Of a stretch of 64,000 bases of DNA, positions 1 through 10,379 are shown piece after piece. A program made the translations under genes and the position numbers. The notes under the pieces are model-generated. The model worked only from the letters and a program-made list of their open reading frames with translations, was not told the DNA's origin and ran no database searches. Numbering within the stretch: position 1 is the first letter of the stretch; every line of letters starts with the position of its first letter. Source of the DNA: JANXAZ01 sp964504655 (GTDB lineage: Bacteria > Pseudomonadota > Alphaproteobacteria > Geminicoccales > Geminicoccaceae); NCBI GenBank assembly GCA_964504655.1, contig CAZDFD010000005.1:1-64000 (forward strand), read 5' to 3'.

Positions 1-1332
<1,332 letters not shown>

Positions 1333-1352
1333 TCCGCTACTCTACGAGGACA

Positions 1353-2120
<768 letters not shown>

Positions 2121-2133
2121 GTCGAGAGCGTCC

Positions 2134-3483
2134 GTGGTCGCCAGCCAGAGCCGCCGTCGGATCGACCCCGACCCGGGCTTCCGCCGGAGCTTCGGCGAGC
2201 GGGCCAAGGACCTGCCCGGTGCCGCCAGCCAGGAGCTCGCCCGGCTCCGCGCCGAGCGTCTGGAGCGCTTCATGGAGCTCGGCGTCCCGACCCGTCGGGA
2301 CGAGGCTTGGCGCTTCTGCGACGTCGCCCGCCACGTGAGCCGGCCGGCCGGGCCGGCGGCGGCCGTCGAGCTGCCGCTCGAGCGGGTCCTGCCGCACCTC
2401 CTGGGGGGGCCCAAGGCGCGTCGGCTGGTGTTCGTCAACGGTCGGCTGCAGCCGCAGTGGTCGCACGTCGGCGGTCTGCCCGACGGTGGCCGCATCGAGA
2501 GCCTGGCGCGCGCCGCCGAGGCACGGCCCGAGGCGGTCGCCGCGGCGCTCGCTGGCGCCGATGGCGGCCGCTCGTTCACGGCGCTCAACGCCGCCTTCGC
2601 CGACTGCGGGGCCTGGGTCGAGCTCGGGCCCGGCGTGGAGCTCGCAGACCCGGTGCAGCTCCTGCTCGTCACGGTGGGCGACGCGGCCCCCGGCATGATT
2701 CAGCCACGGATCCGGATCCGGCTGGACGACGGAGCGGCCCTCGACCTGATCGAGTGCCATGTCGGGCTAGGGCCGGGGCCGGTTCTGACCAATCTGGTGC
2801 TCGAAGCCGAGCTCGGTGCCGGTGCGCGACTGACCCACGACCGGCTGCAGCACTTGGCCGAGGGGGCGGCGCTGGTCGGCCGGGTCGAGGCCCGGCTCGG
2901 CCCGGAGGCTCGCTACCGGCAGACCACCGTGGTGGCCGGAGGCGCCCTGGTACGCAACGAGAGCGAGATCCGGATCCAGGGCAGCGGGGTCGAGTGCCTA
3001 CTTGCCGGGATCGCGATGCCGCGCGGCCGCGAGCAGGTCGACACGCTGGTGCGCATGCACCACGAGGCCCCGGGCAGCCATTCCGACCAATCGTTCCGCA
3101 GCATCGTCGACGATCGCGCGCACAGCGCCTTTGCTGGCAAGATCCTGGTGCATCCGGGCGCGCAGGAGACCAACGCCTACCAGAAGAGCGACAACCTGCT
3201 CCTATCCGAGGAGGGTGAGGTAGACACCAAGCCCGAGCTCGAGATCTACGCCGACGATGTCAAGTGCAGCCACGGCGCGACCTGTGGCGAGCTGGACCCG
3301 ACCGCGCTGTTCTACCTGCGGGCGCGCGGCCTCGCGCCGGAGTCGGCGCGCGCGCTGTTGACCTGGGCGTTCGCCGCCGAGTTGGTCGAGCGGTTGGCCG
3401 AGCCCTCGGCCCGCGAGGCGGCCCGACGCGTGCTGGCGGCGCGACTGCCCTCCGGCGCCGTGCCACTCGAGGAGGCGGCTTGA
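2134..3483 (+). CDS. sufD: Fe-S cluster assembly protein SufD
   Basis: SufD is the paralogue of SufB that completes the SufBC2D scaffold and is needed for iron acquisition during cluster assembly. The 449-residue protein has the family's N-terminal helical part (PTRRDEAWRFCDVAR) and the C-terminal beta-helix core, ending in the conserved run GAQETNAYQKSDNLLL, DTKPELEIYADDVKCSHGAT and FYLRARGL. These are hallmark SufD/SufB core motifs. The GTG at 2134 is the first plausible start after sufC. The stop codon overlaps the TTG start of sufS (TTGA), and a strong GAGGAGG for sufS lies inside the end of sufD, so the two genes are probably translationally coupled. Confidence 0.95.
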   Translation: MVASQSRRRIDPDPGFRRSFGERAKDLPGAASQELARLRAERLERFMELGVPTRRDEAWRFCDVARHVSRPAGPAAAVELPLERVLPHLLGGPKARRLVFVNGRLQPQWSHVGGLPDGGRIESLARAAEARPEAVAAALAGADGGRSFTALNAAFADCGAWVELGPGVELADPVQLLLVTVGDAAPGMIQPRIRIRLDDGAALDLIECHVGLGPGPVLTNLVLEAELGAGARLTHDRLQHLAEGAALVGRVEARLGPEARYRQTTVVAGGALVRNESEIRIQGSGVECLLAGIAMPRGREQVDTLVRMHHEAPGSHSDQSFRSIVDDRAHSAFAGKILVHPGAQETNAYQKSDNLLLSEEGEVDTKPELEIYADDVKCSHGATCGELDPTALFYLRARGLAPESARALLTWAFAAELVERLAEPSAREAARRVLAARLPSGAVPLEEAA

Positions 3484-4733
3484 GCGCGCTCGCCGACCGC
3501 CGCGTCGCGGCCCCGGCGCTCGACATCGAGGCCGTCCGCGCCGAGTTCCCGATCCTGACCACGCGCATGCGTGGCCGGCCGCTCGTTTATCTGGACAGCG
3601 CCGCGAGCGCGCAGAAGCCGCGCACCGTGATCGAGGCGCAGGCCCGCTTCTACGAACGGGACTACGCCAACATCCACCGCGGCGTCTACGAGCTGAGCCA
3701 GCGCGCCACGGCCCTGCACGACGTCGCGCGGCGCAAGGTCCAGCGCTTCCTCGGCGCCGCCGACTGGCGCGAGATCGTGTTCCTGCGCAACGCCACGGAG
3801 GGCGTCAACCTCGTGGCGCAGAGCTTCCTCGCTCCGCGGCTCGGGCCCGGCGACGAGATCCTCGTCACCGAGATGGAGCACCACGCCAACATCGTCCCCT
3901 GGCAGCTCGTCGCCGCGAGGGTCGGGGCCAGGGTCGTCGCGGCGCCGATCACGGATACGGGCGAGCTCGAGCCTGCGGCCGTCGCCGAGCGGATCGGGCC
4001 GCGCACCCGACTGCTCGGGGTGAGCTGGGTCTCGAACGTGCTCGGCACGGTCAACCCGATCGAGGAGATCGCGGCGCTCGCCCGGCGCCGGGGCGTGCCG
4101 GTGCTGGTGGACGCCGCCCAGGCGGCCCAGCATCTGCCCGTCGATGTCCGGGCCCTCGGCGCCGACTTCCTGGTCGTGTCCGGCCACAAGCTCTACGGGC
4201 CGTCGGGGGTGGGCGTGCTTTGGGGCCGGCTCGAGCACCTCTCCGCCATGCCGCCCTGGCAGGGTGGCGGGGACATGATCGAGCGGGTCGCGTTCGACGG
4301 CACCAGTTTCGCCGAGCCGCCGTTCCGCTTCGAGGCCGGCACGCCCGACATCGCCGGCATCCATGCCTTGGGCGTGGCGGTCGACTGGTTGCAGGAGCTC
4401 GGCATCGAGGCAGTGGCCGCGCACGAGGCCCGGCTCCTGGCGCTGGCCGAGCGGGCGCTCGCGCAGATCCCGGGGCTACGCATCCTGGGCGCGCCGCGGC
4501 GGCGCGCGAGTCTGCTCTCCTTCACCCTCGACGGCGTGCATCCGCAGGACGTGGGCACGCTGCTCGACCTCGAGGGGATCGCGGTCCGCACCGGCCACCA
4601 CTGCGCGATGCCGCTGCATGCCCGGCTCGGCGTGCCGGCCTCCGCGCGGGCCTCCTTCGCGGCCTATACGAGCGAGGCCGAGATCGACGCGCTCGCGACG
4701 GCGCTGCGGCGCGTGGCGGCGAGCTTTCGATGA
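3480..4733 (+). CDS. sufS: Group II cysteine desulfurase SufS
   Basis: SufS is a PLP-dependent cysteine desulfurase that takes sulfur from cysteine as a persulfide and feeds the SufBCD scaffold. The 417-residue product has YLDSAASAQKP at the N-terminus, the cofactor region EMEHHANIVPWQ, the PLP lysine in SGHKLYGPSGVG, and the catalytic cysteine in RTGHHCAMPLH near the C-terminus. The reading frame stays open upstream into sufD, but that part does not resemble SufS. I place the start at TTG 3480 because GAGGAGG (3469-3475) lies 4 bp before it and translation begins ADRRVAAPALDIEAVRAEFP. The gene overlaps the sufD stop by 4 bp and is followed directly by the SufT-like gene. Confidence 0.95.
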   Translation: MSALADRRVAAPALDIEAVRAEFPILTTRMRGRPLVYLDSAASAQKPRTVIEAQARFYERDYANIHRGVYELSQRATALHDVARRKVQRFLGAADWREIVFLRNATEGVNLVAQSFLAPRLGPGDEILVTEMEHHANIVPWQLVAARVGARVVAAPITDTGELEPAAVAERIGPRTRLLGVSWVSNVLGTVNPIEEIAALARRRGVPVLVDAAQAAQHLPVDVRALGADFLVVSGHKLYGPSGVGVLWGRLEHLSAMPPWQGGGDMIERVAFDGTSFAEPPFRFEAGTPDIAGIHALGVAVDWLQELGIEAVAAHEARLLALAERALAQIPGLRILGAPRRRASLLSFTLDGVHPQDVGTLLDLEGIAVRTGHHCAMPLHARLGVPASARASFAAYTSEAEIDALATALRRVAASFR

Positions 4734-4741
4734 GGGCAGCC

Positions 4742-5137
4742 ATGGATCCGGGCCCGGAGGTCGAGCGCGCCGCGGCGTTCCTCGAGACGAGTGGTGGCGA
4801 GCGTCCCTCGCCCGAGCGAATGGCCGAGGTCGAGGCCCTGGGCGAGCGGATCGTAGCCGCACTCAAGACCTGCTACGATCCGGAGATCCCGGTCGACATC
4901 TACGAGCTCGGGCTCGTCTACAAGATCGACGTCGAGGACGACAATCAAGTCCGGGTCGAGATGACCTTGACCTCGCCGCATTGCCCGGTCGCCGAGAGCC
5001 TGCCGGCCGAGGTTCGGGACAAGGTGGCGGCGGTCGAGGGGGTAGCGGCCTGCGAGGTGGCGATCGTCTGGGAGCCACCCTGGAACCCCTCGATGATGTC
5101 GGAGGAGGCCCGCCTCGAGCTCGGCATGCTCTGGTAA
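4742..5137 (+). CDS. sufT: SufT-like DUF59 (MIP18 family) Fe-S assembly protein
   Basis: This 131-residue protein carries a single DUF59/MIP18 domain: DPEIPVDIYELGLVYKI, LTSPHCPVAESLP with the conserved cysteine, and a WEPPWNPSMMSEEARLELG tail. Stand-alone proteins of this type (SufT, or the C-terminal protein of alphaproteobacterial suf operons) help mature Fe-S proteins, probably at the transfer step. It is the last gene of the suf operon here. The ATG at 4742 is preceded by GAGGG at 5 bp spacing. An alternative ATG at 4730 overlaps the sufS stop (ATGA) and would add four residues. The family is certain. The precise role in cluster maturation versus transfer is inferred from context. Confidence 0.9.
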   Translation: MDPGPEVERAAAFLETSGGERPSPERMAEVEALGERIVAALKTCYDPEIPVDIYELGLVYKIDVEDDNQVRVEMTLTSPHCPVAESLPAEVRDKVAAVEGVAACEVAIVWEPPWNPSMMSEEARLELGMLW

Positions 5138-5663
5138 CGGCCGGGCCGGGACCCATCCTCGCGGCGCCCGGCGCGAGCCGGGTCCGAGCCGGTGGGACGG
5201 TGACAGGAGCAGCACGGCAGCCGGCCGGAAGCCCGGCCCGACCACCTGATCGGCACCGACAATCGGTTGTGATCGATCGCCCCGCTCTGTCGCCCGGTCG
5301 GGACGGACGCCGCCGCACGGCCTGTTGGGCACTCGGGGACGGCACCTCTCGGCCTGTCAGCAGCTCCGCGGCCCCTGCCTCGATCAGGGCGTAGCGCACC
5401 CCCCCTTGCCAATCCCTCAGAATAAGGAACGGCCACGAGCGGCGTGCGCGGCAAGCCGGCCGCCGCCGTCAGCGCGTCGCCCACCACCGGCAGCCGAGCG
5501 GAGCAGGGGCTCGGCGGCCCAACCAACCGCCGAACCAAGCCTCGGCAGGGGCCGGCACTACTCGTTCGACCGGCAGCTGGCGACGCACGGCGCTCTTGGC
5601 CTGGGCTCGGCCGAGCCACTGATTGAACAAGGAGCACTCTCGGTTGCCGAGGGTCGCTGTGGT
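5138..5663. other. Non-coding stretch after the suf operon
   Basis: Just over 500 bases without a credible gene. Open frames here have neither family resemblance nor the codon pattern of the neighbours. It holds the hairpin at 5167-5182, a small inverted repeat ACCGA-CAA-TCGGT (5255-5267), and a perfect 14-bp palindrome GGCTCGGCCGAGCC (5604-5617). I see no tRNA, small RNA or promoter that I can support. Confidence 0.6.
5167..5182 (+). terminator. GNRA hairpin after the suf operon
   Basis: A perfect 6-bp stem CCCGGC/GCCGGG closed by a GCGA tetraloop lies 29 bp after the SufT-like stop codon. There is no T-run behind it, so it would be a Rho-assisted or weak terminator. In DNA this GC-rich such stems also arise by chance. 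Confidence 0.35.
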
Positions 5664-5819
5664 TCACACCTCCAGCGCGCCGCGGCCGGCCGCCACGACG
5701 CCCACCGCCAGGGGCTCTGGGGCGAGTGGCAGGAACGTGGCGTCGAGGAGCGCCACAGTGGCGAGACCGAGCAGGGCCGCGACTGCGGCCGAGGTCTCAG
5801 GGCGGGCGGCAGGTGCCAC
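5664..5819 (-). CDS. Possible 51-aa single-pass membrane protein
   Basis: A short GTG-started frame encodes 51 residues beginning VAPAARPETSAAV and containing one hydrophobic stretch (AVAALLGLATVALLDATFLP) followed by a second apolar stretch near the C-terminus. It overlaps the end of the PH-domain membrane protein gene by 23 bp on the same strand, and GAGGCGG lies upstream of the GTG, as in a translationally coupled small gene. I do not recognise the family. Support is limited to the overlap architecture and the membrane-like composition, so it may be a chance frame. Confidence 0.35.
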   Translation of the reverse strand: MAPAARPETSAAVAALLGLATVALLDATFLPLAPEPLAVGVVAAGRGALEV

Positions 5820-6321
5820 GACGCACCGCCTCGACCGCCTCGACGAGCTCCTGGGGATCCTTGAGCCCGGACAGGCCGAGCAGCCCGTCCGGCAGCTCGA
5901 TCAAGACGTGGCCGACGGATGGCCGCTCGCAGCCCCAGCGCAGCGGCCGCATCGAATCGTCGCGCGCCTCGAGCGAACCGAGCTCGGCCAGGGGCCAGCT
6001 GCGGGTGGCCGCGAGCAGGCCCGGCCGGAAGCGCAGCGCCCGGGGCGTGACCTCGAGCCGGAACGCCTTGAGATTCAGCCAAGTGACGAGGGCCGCGAGC
6101 GCCGCGCCGAGCAGGACCGCGTCGGGCACGAGGAGCCCGGCCGGCAGGGTCAGCGCGGTCAGGAGCGACCAGCCGCGCCAGGCGAGGCCGGGGTCGCGCT
6201 CGGCCCAGAACAGCACCGGCTCGGCGCTGCCGCGTGCCTTCCCGGCCTGCCGGACGACCGCCCCGTCCGACCGCTCGTCCGGCTCGGCGAAGCTCCAGGG
6301 ATCCGGGCTCCTGCCCTCCAT
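5797..6321 (-). CDS. Membrane protein with PH-like domain
   Basis: The 174-residue protein has a polar N-terminus, two closely spaced hydrophobic segments (about residues 50-85, WSLLTALTLPAGLLVPDAVL and GAALAALVTWLNLKAF) and then a soluble part, RLEVTPRALRFRPGLLAATRSWPLAELGSLEA. That part has the pattern of a bacterial PH-like (bPH2) domain, with strand-rich sequence ending in a helix (KDPQELVEAVEAVRR). Such proteins sit in the inner membrane with the PH domain in the cytoplasm, and their function is not known. It lies 112 bp after the HtrA gene on the same strand. The fold assignment is inferred from the hydropathy and motif pattern. Confidence 0.75.
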   Translation of the reverse strand: MEGRSPDPWSFAEPDERSDGAVVRQAGKARGSAEPVLFWAERDPGLAWRGWSLLTALTLPAGLLVPDAVLLGAALAALVTWLNLKAFRLEVTPRALRFRPGLLAATRSWPLAELGSLEARDDSMRPLRWGCERPSVGHVLIELPDGLLGLSGLKDPQELVEAVEAVRRGTCRPP

Positions 6322-6433
6322 GGGGTCCTCCAGGGACCGGCCGGCTACCGCCGCGCACGGCCCTCGCGATCCGCCGCCGACCCTGCCACAGGATCCCTAA
6401 CGAGCCGTGAACGCGGTCAAACCGGGGCATCGC

Positions 6434-7519
6434 TCACCCCACGTCCTCGACCTCGACCTCAAGGGCGATGCGGCGGCCGTCGCGCAGCACCTCGAGGCGG
6501 GCGCGCCGGCGGATCCCGACCCGCTCGAGCTCGAGCGCCAGATCGGCCAGGGAGCGCACCGGCCGACCGTCGACCGACAGGATAACGTCGCCCGGTCGGC
6601 CGCGGCCGAGGTCCGCGCCCCTGAGGCCGGCCCGCTCGGCGGCGCTGCCGGGCAACACCGACTGCACCGCCACGCCACCCCCGAGCCCGATCCGCGCCGC
6701 CAGCTCCTCGGGCATCACCCGAATGCCGATCCCGGCGAGCGGCACCCGGCCGTTGCGGATCAGCTCCGGCACCACGCGGTTGACGGTGTCGACCGGCACC
6801 GCGAAGCCGACTCCGGCATAGGCGCCGGTCGGTCCGAGGATCGCGGTGTTGACGCCGATGAGCCGGCCGGCGCTGTCGACGAGAGGGCCGCCCGAATTGC
6901 CGGGGTTGATCGCGGCATCGGTCTGCACCACGCCCGCGACCTCGCGACCGCCCGCGGTCGGCAGCCTGCGGTCGAGCGCGCTGATGATCCCTTGGGTCAG
7001 CGTACGCTGCAGGCCGAACGGGTTCCCGATGGCGAACACGGTCTGGCCGACTGCCAGATCGGCCGAGCTGCCGACGCCGATCGGTGGCGGCCGCAGCTCG
7101 GGCGCGTCCAGCTTCACGACAGCGAGGTCGGTCCACGGTGCCGTGCCCACCAGCCGAACCGGCGCGGCCCGCCCGTCGTCGAGCACCACGGCCACGGCGC
7201 GCGCGCCCTCGATCACGTGGTGGTTGGTGACGATGTGGCCCGCGGCGTCCCAAACGAACCCCGAGCCCGTGCCGCCGCCCTCGGCACCGGTCGTGACGAT
7301 CGCCACGACCGAGGGTGCGACCGCGCGGAACAGTGCGATCGCCCGCTCCTCGTCCGGCCACAGCGGCCCCCTGGGCTCGACCGGGCGCGGCCGGTCGGCG
7401 GAAAGCAGCAGGTCGCGCCACAGTCGCTCGCCGAGCAGCAGGGTCGAGAGGACCAGCGCCCACAGCGCAGCGAAGCGCCAGAAGCGCTCGCGACGGGCGA
7501 TCGTCTCAGGTGACCGCAT
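6434..7519 (-). CDS. HtrA/DegP-family S1C serine protease with PDZ domain
   Basis: This is a membrane-anchored periplasmic protease or chaperone of envelope quality control. The 361-residue product has one N-terminal membrane segment (FWRFAALWALVLSTLLL), a trypsin-like domain with the catalytic triad visible as His in IVTNHHVIEG, Asp in TDLAVVKL and Ser in NPGNSGGPLV, and a C-terminal PDZ domain (about residues 270-355, GVAVQSVLPGSAAERAGL, then GDVILSVDGRPV). A single PDZ and an uncleaved anchor fit a DegS-like or short HtrA architecture. The frame remains open upstream, but that sequence is antisense-like shadow. I take ATG 7519, which overlaps the end of the dehydrogenase gene by 14 bp. Confidence 0.93.
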   Translation of the reverse strand: MRSPETIARRERFWRFAALWALVLSTLLLGERLWRDLLLSADRPRPVEPRGPLWPDEERAIALFRAVAPSVVAIVTTGAEGGGTGSGFVWDAAGHIVTNHHVIEGARAVAVVLDDGRAAPVRLVGTAPWTDLAVVKLDAPELRPPPIGVGSSADLAVGQTVFAIGNPFGLQRTLTQGIISALDRRLPTAGGREVAGVVQTDAAINPGNSGGPLVDSAGRLIGVNTAILGPTGAYAGVGFAVPVDTVNRVVPELIRNGRVPLAGIGIRVMPEELAARIGLGGGVAVQSVLPGSAAERAGLRGADLGRGRPGDVILSVDGRPVRSLADLALELERVGIRRRARLEVLRDGRRIALEVEVEDVG

Positions 7520-8474
7520 CGGGTACCGGCCGGCCGGCGAAGAAGCAGTCGAGGTTGTAGAGGCAGCGGAATCCCATGGCGTTCCGAGCGTCGCGGGTGG
7601 CCGAGCCGAGATGGGGCAGGAGGACGACGTTGTGCAGATCGAGATACCCAGGATTGAGGTCGGGCTCACCCTCGAACACGTCGAGCCCGGCGGCGAACAG
7701 CCGCCCCGAGCGCAGCGCTTCGATCAGGGCCGCGTCGTCGACCAGCGCGCCGCGGGCGGTGTTCACCAGCACCGCCTCCGGCGGCATGAGCTCGATCGTC
7801 GCACGATTGATCATGTGCCGCGTCTGCGGCGTCGCCGGGCAGTGCAGCGACAGGAACGGGCAGAGGGGCAGGAGGGTCTCCAGCGTCTCATGATACGTGG
7901 CGCCCTCCTCCAGGTCGGCAGCGAGCCGGGCGCGGTTGTGGTAATGAATGTGCAACCCGAAGGCCCGCGCCCGCCGCGCCACCGCGAGACCGATCCGGCC
8001 CATGCCGACGATGCCGAGGCACTTGCCGGCGAGGCCCTGGCCCATGAGCTGGGTCGGCCGCCAGCCGATCCAGCGCCGCTCGCGGATCAGCCGCATACCC
8101 TCGGCGGCCCGCCGGGCGGCCGCCAGGAGGAGCAGGATCGCGACGTCGGCGGTTGCTTCGGTCAGCACGTCCGGCGTGTTGGTCACCGTGATGCCGCGCG
8201 CCCGCGCCGCCTCGAGGGCGATGTGGTCGAAGCCGACCGAGAAGGTGGCGACGATCCGCACGCTCGCCGGCAGCCGATCGATCAGTTCGGCCGGCAGTCG
8301 GTCGATCGCCGAGGTGAGGATTCCGTCCGCACCCTCCGCCGCCGCCAGGATCTCCGGGGCGGAGAGAGTGCGGTCGTCGGGGTTGAGCCGGGCGTCGAAG
8401 GTGCGCACGAGGCGCGCCTCGACCGCCTCCGGCAGCCGCCGCGTCACCAGGATCACCGGCCGTCGCCCGTTCAT
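7506..8474 (-). CDS. D-isomer-specific 2-hydroxyacid dehydrogenase (glyoxylate/hydroxypyruvate reductase type)
   Basis: This is an NAD(P)H-dependent reductase of 2-ketoacids such as glyoxylate or hydroxypyruvate. In 322 residues it shows the substrate-loop VATFSVGFDHI, the Rossmann motif GIVGMGRIGLAVARRA, the catalytic Arg region NTARGALVDD, Glu in VFEGEP and the catalytic His in LLPHLGSATRDAR. The start at ATG 8474 begins MNGRRPVILVTRRLP. Upstream in-frame sequence belongs to the antisense of eipB. It is divergent from eipB and shares an operon with the downstream HtrA gene (overlapping ends). The exact substrate cannot be fixed from sequence. Glyoxylate reductase (GyaR) is the nearest subgroup. 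Confidence 0.92.
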   Translation of the reverse strand: MNGRRPVILVTRRLPEAVEARLVRTFDARLNPDDRTLSAPEILAAAEGADGILTSAIDRLPAELIDRLPASVRIVATFSVGFDHIALEAARARGITVTNTPDVLTEATADVAILLLLAAARRAAEGMRLIRERRWIGWRPTQLMGQGLAGKCLGIVGMGRIGLAVARRARAFGLHIHYHNRARLAADLEEGATYHETLETLLPLCPFLSLHCPATPQTRHMINRATIELMPPEAVLVNTARGALVDDAALIEALRSGRLFAAGLDVFEGEPDLNPGYLDLHNVVLLPHLGSATRDARNAMGFRCLYNLDCFFAGRPVPDAVT

Positions 8475-8579
8475 CACCCGCGTCCCCCGCTTGCCGTCCC
8501 GGGCGGTGCGCCCCATCTCGCAGGGCGGCGGCCGTCCGGCGCCCGAGAGTGTGCCGTTCCGCTCGCGAAGGAAACGTCC

Positions 8580-9359
8580 ATGACCGCACGCGCCGCCTGT
8601 CTGCTCGCAGCGCTCGCCGGGACGCTCGCCGTCGGCCCGGCGACGGCCGGGCCGATCGAGCTCCTGCCGCACCGCGCGGCCTACCGCGTGAGCCTCGCCG
8701 AGGGCGGCCGCGGCGGGGCGTTGAGCGAGGTCAAGGGCGGGCTCGTGATCGAGTGGCGGGCCGAGTGCGAGGGCTGGATCTCGAACCAGCGCCTGGGCTT
8801 CGTCGCGGCCACGGGGGAGGGGCCGAGCTTCAGCTACGACGTCCGCTTCTCCTCCTGGGAATCCAAGGACAACACCCGCCTGCGCTTCTCGGTCCGCAGC
8901 TTCGACGACGGCAAGCCGGGCGAGGAATTCCGTGGTCAGGCGGCCCTCGAGGCGCCGGGCGCCAAGGGCTTGGCGCTGTTCGCCCTGCCGACCGAGAGTC
9001 GGGTCGAGCTGCCGCCGGGGACGATCTTCCCGACCGAGCACGTCCGCCGGCTGATCCAGGCCGCCGAGGCGGGCGAGCGCGTGGTCAGCCACTCGGTCTT
9101 CGACGGCTCGGGCAAGGACGCACTCTCGACCGTGAGCGCCGTGATCGGCCCGTCGCGCGAGGTCGAGGGCGACCGCCGCTGGCCGGTCAACCTCGCCTAT
9201 TTCGGCGCCGGCAACTCGGACGCCACGCCCGACTTCGCGATCGGCTTCGAGCTCGACCGACGCGGCGTGCTCTACGACATCACCCTCGACTACGGCGAGT
9301 TCGTGCTCAAGGGGCGGCTCGACCGGCTGGAGCCGCTGCCGAGCCCCGACTGCCACTGA
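8580..9359 (+). CDS. eipB: EipB (DUF1849) periplasmic cell envelope integrity protein
   Basis: The 259-residue protein begins with a signal peptide (MTARAACLLAALAGTLAVG, cleavage near TAGPIE) followed by a DUF1849 domain: LLPHRAAYRVSLAE, GLVIEWRAECEGWISNQRL, PSFSYDVRFSSWESKDNTRLRF and LPPGTIFPTEHVRRL. In Brucella the family is called EipB and is a beta-spiral periplasmic protein supporting envelope integrity. It is confined largely to Alphaproteobacteria, which supports the placement of this genome. An AAGGAA element precedes the ATG by 7 bp. The 3' end overlaps the convergent ROK kinase gene by 53 bp. Confidence 0.92.
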   Translation: MTARAACLLAALAGTLAVGPATAGPIELLPHRAAYRVSLAEGGRGGALSEVKGGLVIEWRAECEGWISNQRLGFVAATGEGPSFSYDVRFSSWESKDNTRLRFSVRSFDDGKPGEEFRGQAALEAPGAKGLALFALPTESRVELPPGTIFPTEHVRRLIQAAEAGERVVSHSVFDGSGKDALSTVSAVIGPSREVEGDRRWPVNLAYFGAGNSDATPDFAIGFELDRRGVLYDITLDYGEFVLKGRLDRLEPLPSPDCH

Positions 9360-10275
9360 GCGCGCCACCGCGGCCGCCCTGACCCAGCCAGGCAGCGCCG
9401 CGGACGCCCGAGCTGTCGCCATGCCGGGCGGGCACCAGCCGCGTGTCGACCCGATCGGAGAAGATCCAGCGCCGCCAGAGCTCCGGCACGACCGCGTAGA
9501 GCCCGTCCAGTCGGGACAGACCGCCGCCGAGCACGATCACGTCGGGGTCGAGCAGGTTGATCACCGCGGCAAGCCCGCGCGCGAGCCTGCCGGCGTAACG
9601 CTCGAGGCTGGCGGCTGCGGCGGCGTCGCCGGCGGCGGCCGCGGCCACGATCGTCGGCCCGTCGACCGCCTGACCACTCACCCGGCGATGGTCGGCGGCG
9701 AGCCCCGGGCCCGACAGCCAGGCCTCCTGGCAGCCCGTGAGCCCGCACCAGCAGCGCGGGCCCGGTAGCTCCTCCTGTTCCGGCCAGGGCAGCGGATTGT
9801 GGCCCCATTCGCCGGCGATCGCGTTGGCACCGTCGAGCACCTTGCCCTCGACCGCGATCCCGCCGCCGACGCCGGTGCCCAGGATCACCGCGAAGACGAT
9901 CCGGGCGCCCGCCGCGGCGCCGTCGGTGGCCTCGGAGAGGGCCAGGCAGTTGGCGTCGTTGGCGAGCACCACCTCGCGGCCGAGCCGAGCCGCCAAGTCG
10001 GTGTGCAGTGGGCGACCGTTGAGCCAGGTCGAGTTGGCGTTCTTGATCAGCCCGGTGGCCGGCGAGATCGCACCCGGATGGCCCATGCCGACGCTGCCGC
10101 GGGCACCGAGCCGCGCCTCCTCGGCCTCGATCAGCCGGGCGATCGCCTCGACGGTGGCACCGTAGTCGTCGCGTGGTGTGGCGACCCGGCGGCGGGCCAG
10201 CTCGCGGCCGTCGCCGTCGATCGCCACGATCTCGATCTTTGTCCCGCCGAGATCGACCCCGATGGCCAGCTCCAT
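9307..10275 (-). CDS. ROK-family sugar kinase (fructokinase / N-acetylhexosamine kinase type)
   Basis: An ATP-dependent cytosolic sugar kinase of 322 residues. The ATP-binding phosphate-1 motif is AIGVDLGGTKIEIVAID at the N-terminus. The second phosphate motif is FAVILGTGVGGGIAVEG. The ROK zinc site appears as CWCGLTGCQEAWLSGPGL, preceded by its His in GEWGHNPLPWP. The catalytic Asp is in LANDANCLALSEA. These features place it with bacterial fructokinases and N-acetylglucosamine/N-acetylmannosamine kinases, which I cannot separate by eye. The C-terminus overlaps eipB on the other strand, and its last 20 residues are Gly/Ala/Ser-rich and probably unstructured. Confidence 0.92.
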   Translation of the reverse strand: MELAIGVDLGGTKIEIVAIDGDGRELARRRVATPRDDYGATVEAIARLIEAEEARLGARGSVGMGHPGAISPATGLIKNANSTWLNGRPLHTDLAARLGREVVLANDANCLALSEATDGAAAGARIVFAVILGTGVGGGIAVEGKVLDGANAIAGEWGHNPLPWPEQEELPGPRCWCGLTGCQEAWLSGPGLAADHRRVSGQAVDGPTIVAAAAAGDAAAAASLERYAGRLARGLAAVINLLDPDVIVLGGGLSRLDGLYAVVPELWRRWIFSDRVDTRLVPARHGDSSGVRGAAWLGQGGRGGALSGSRGSAAAPAGRAAP

Positions 10276-10379
10276 CGCACCCGCCTCCCCGCCGTGGCGA
10301 CGGTTCTAGCAGGCCGCGTGCCGGCCGGGCCACCACAGCGGCGGACGCCGCCGGGCTGGCGACCGCGCCCCTCCCTCCC

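Noticed and set aside
3264..3479. A longer N-terminus for SufS
   Set aside because: The extension overlaps sufD out of frame and does not resemble SufS. The TTG at 3480 has a strong ribosome site and opens the homologous region.
4863..5399. A - strand frame starting MRYALIEAGAAELL after a GGGGGG stretch
   Set aside because: The beginning looks protein-like, but the rest is low-complexity and it runs antisense into the SufT-like gene. At best it is a remnant.
6846..9359. An 837-residue open frame on the + strand opposite the HtrA and dehydrogenase genes, joined to eipB
   Set aside because: Only the part from 8580 is eipB. The rest is antisense of two clear genes and has no family resemblance. 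Long antisense frames are expected at this GC content.
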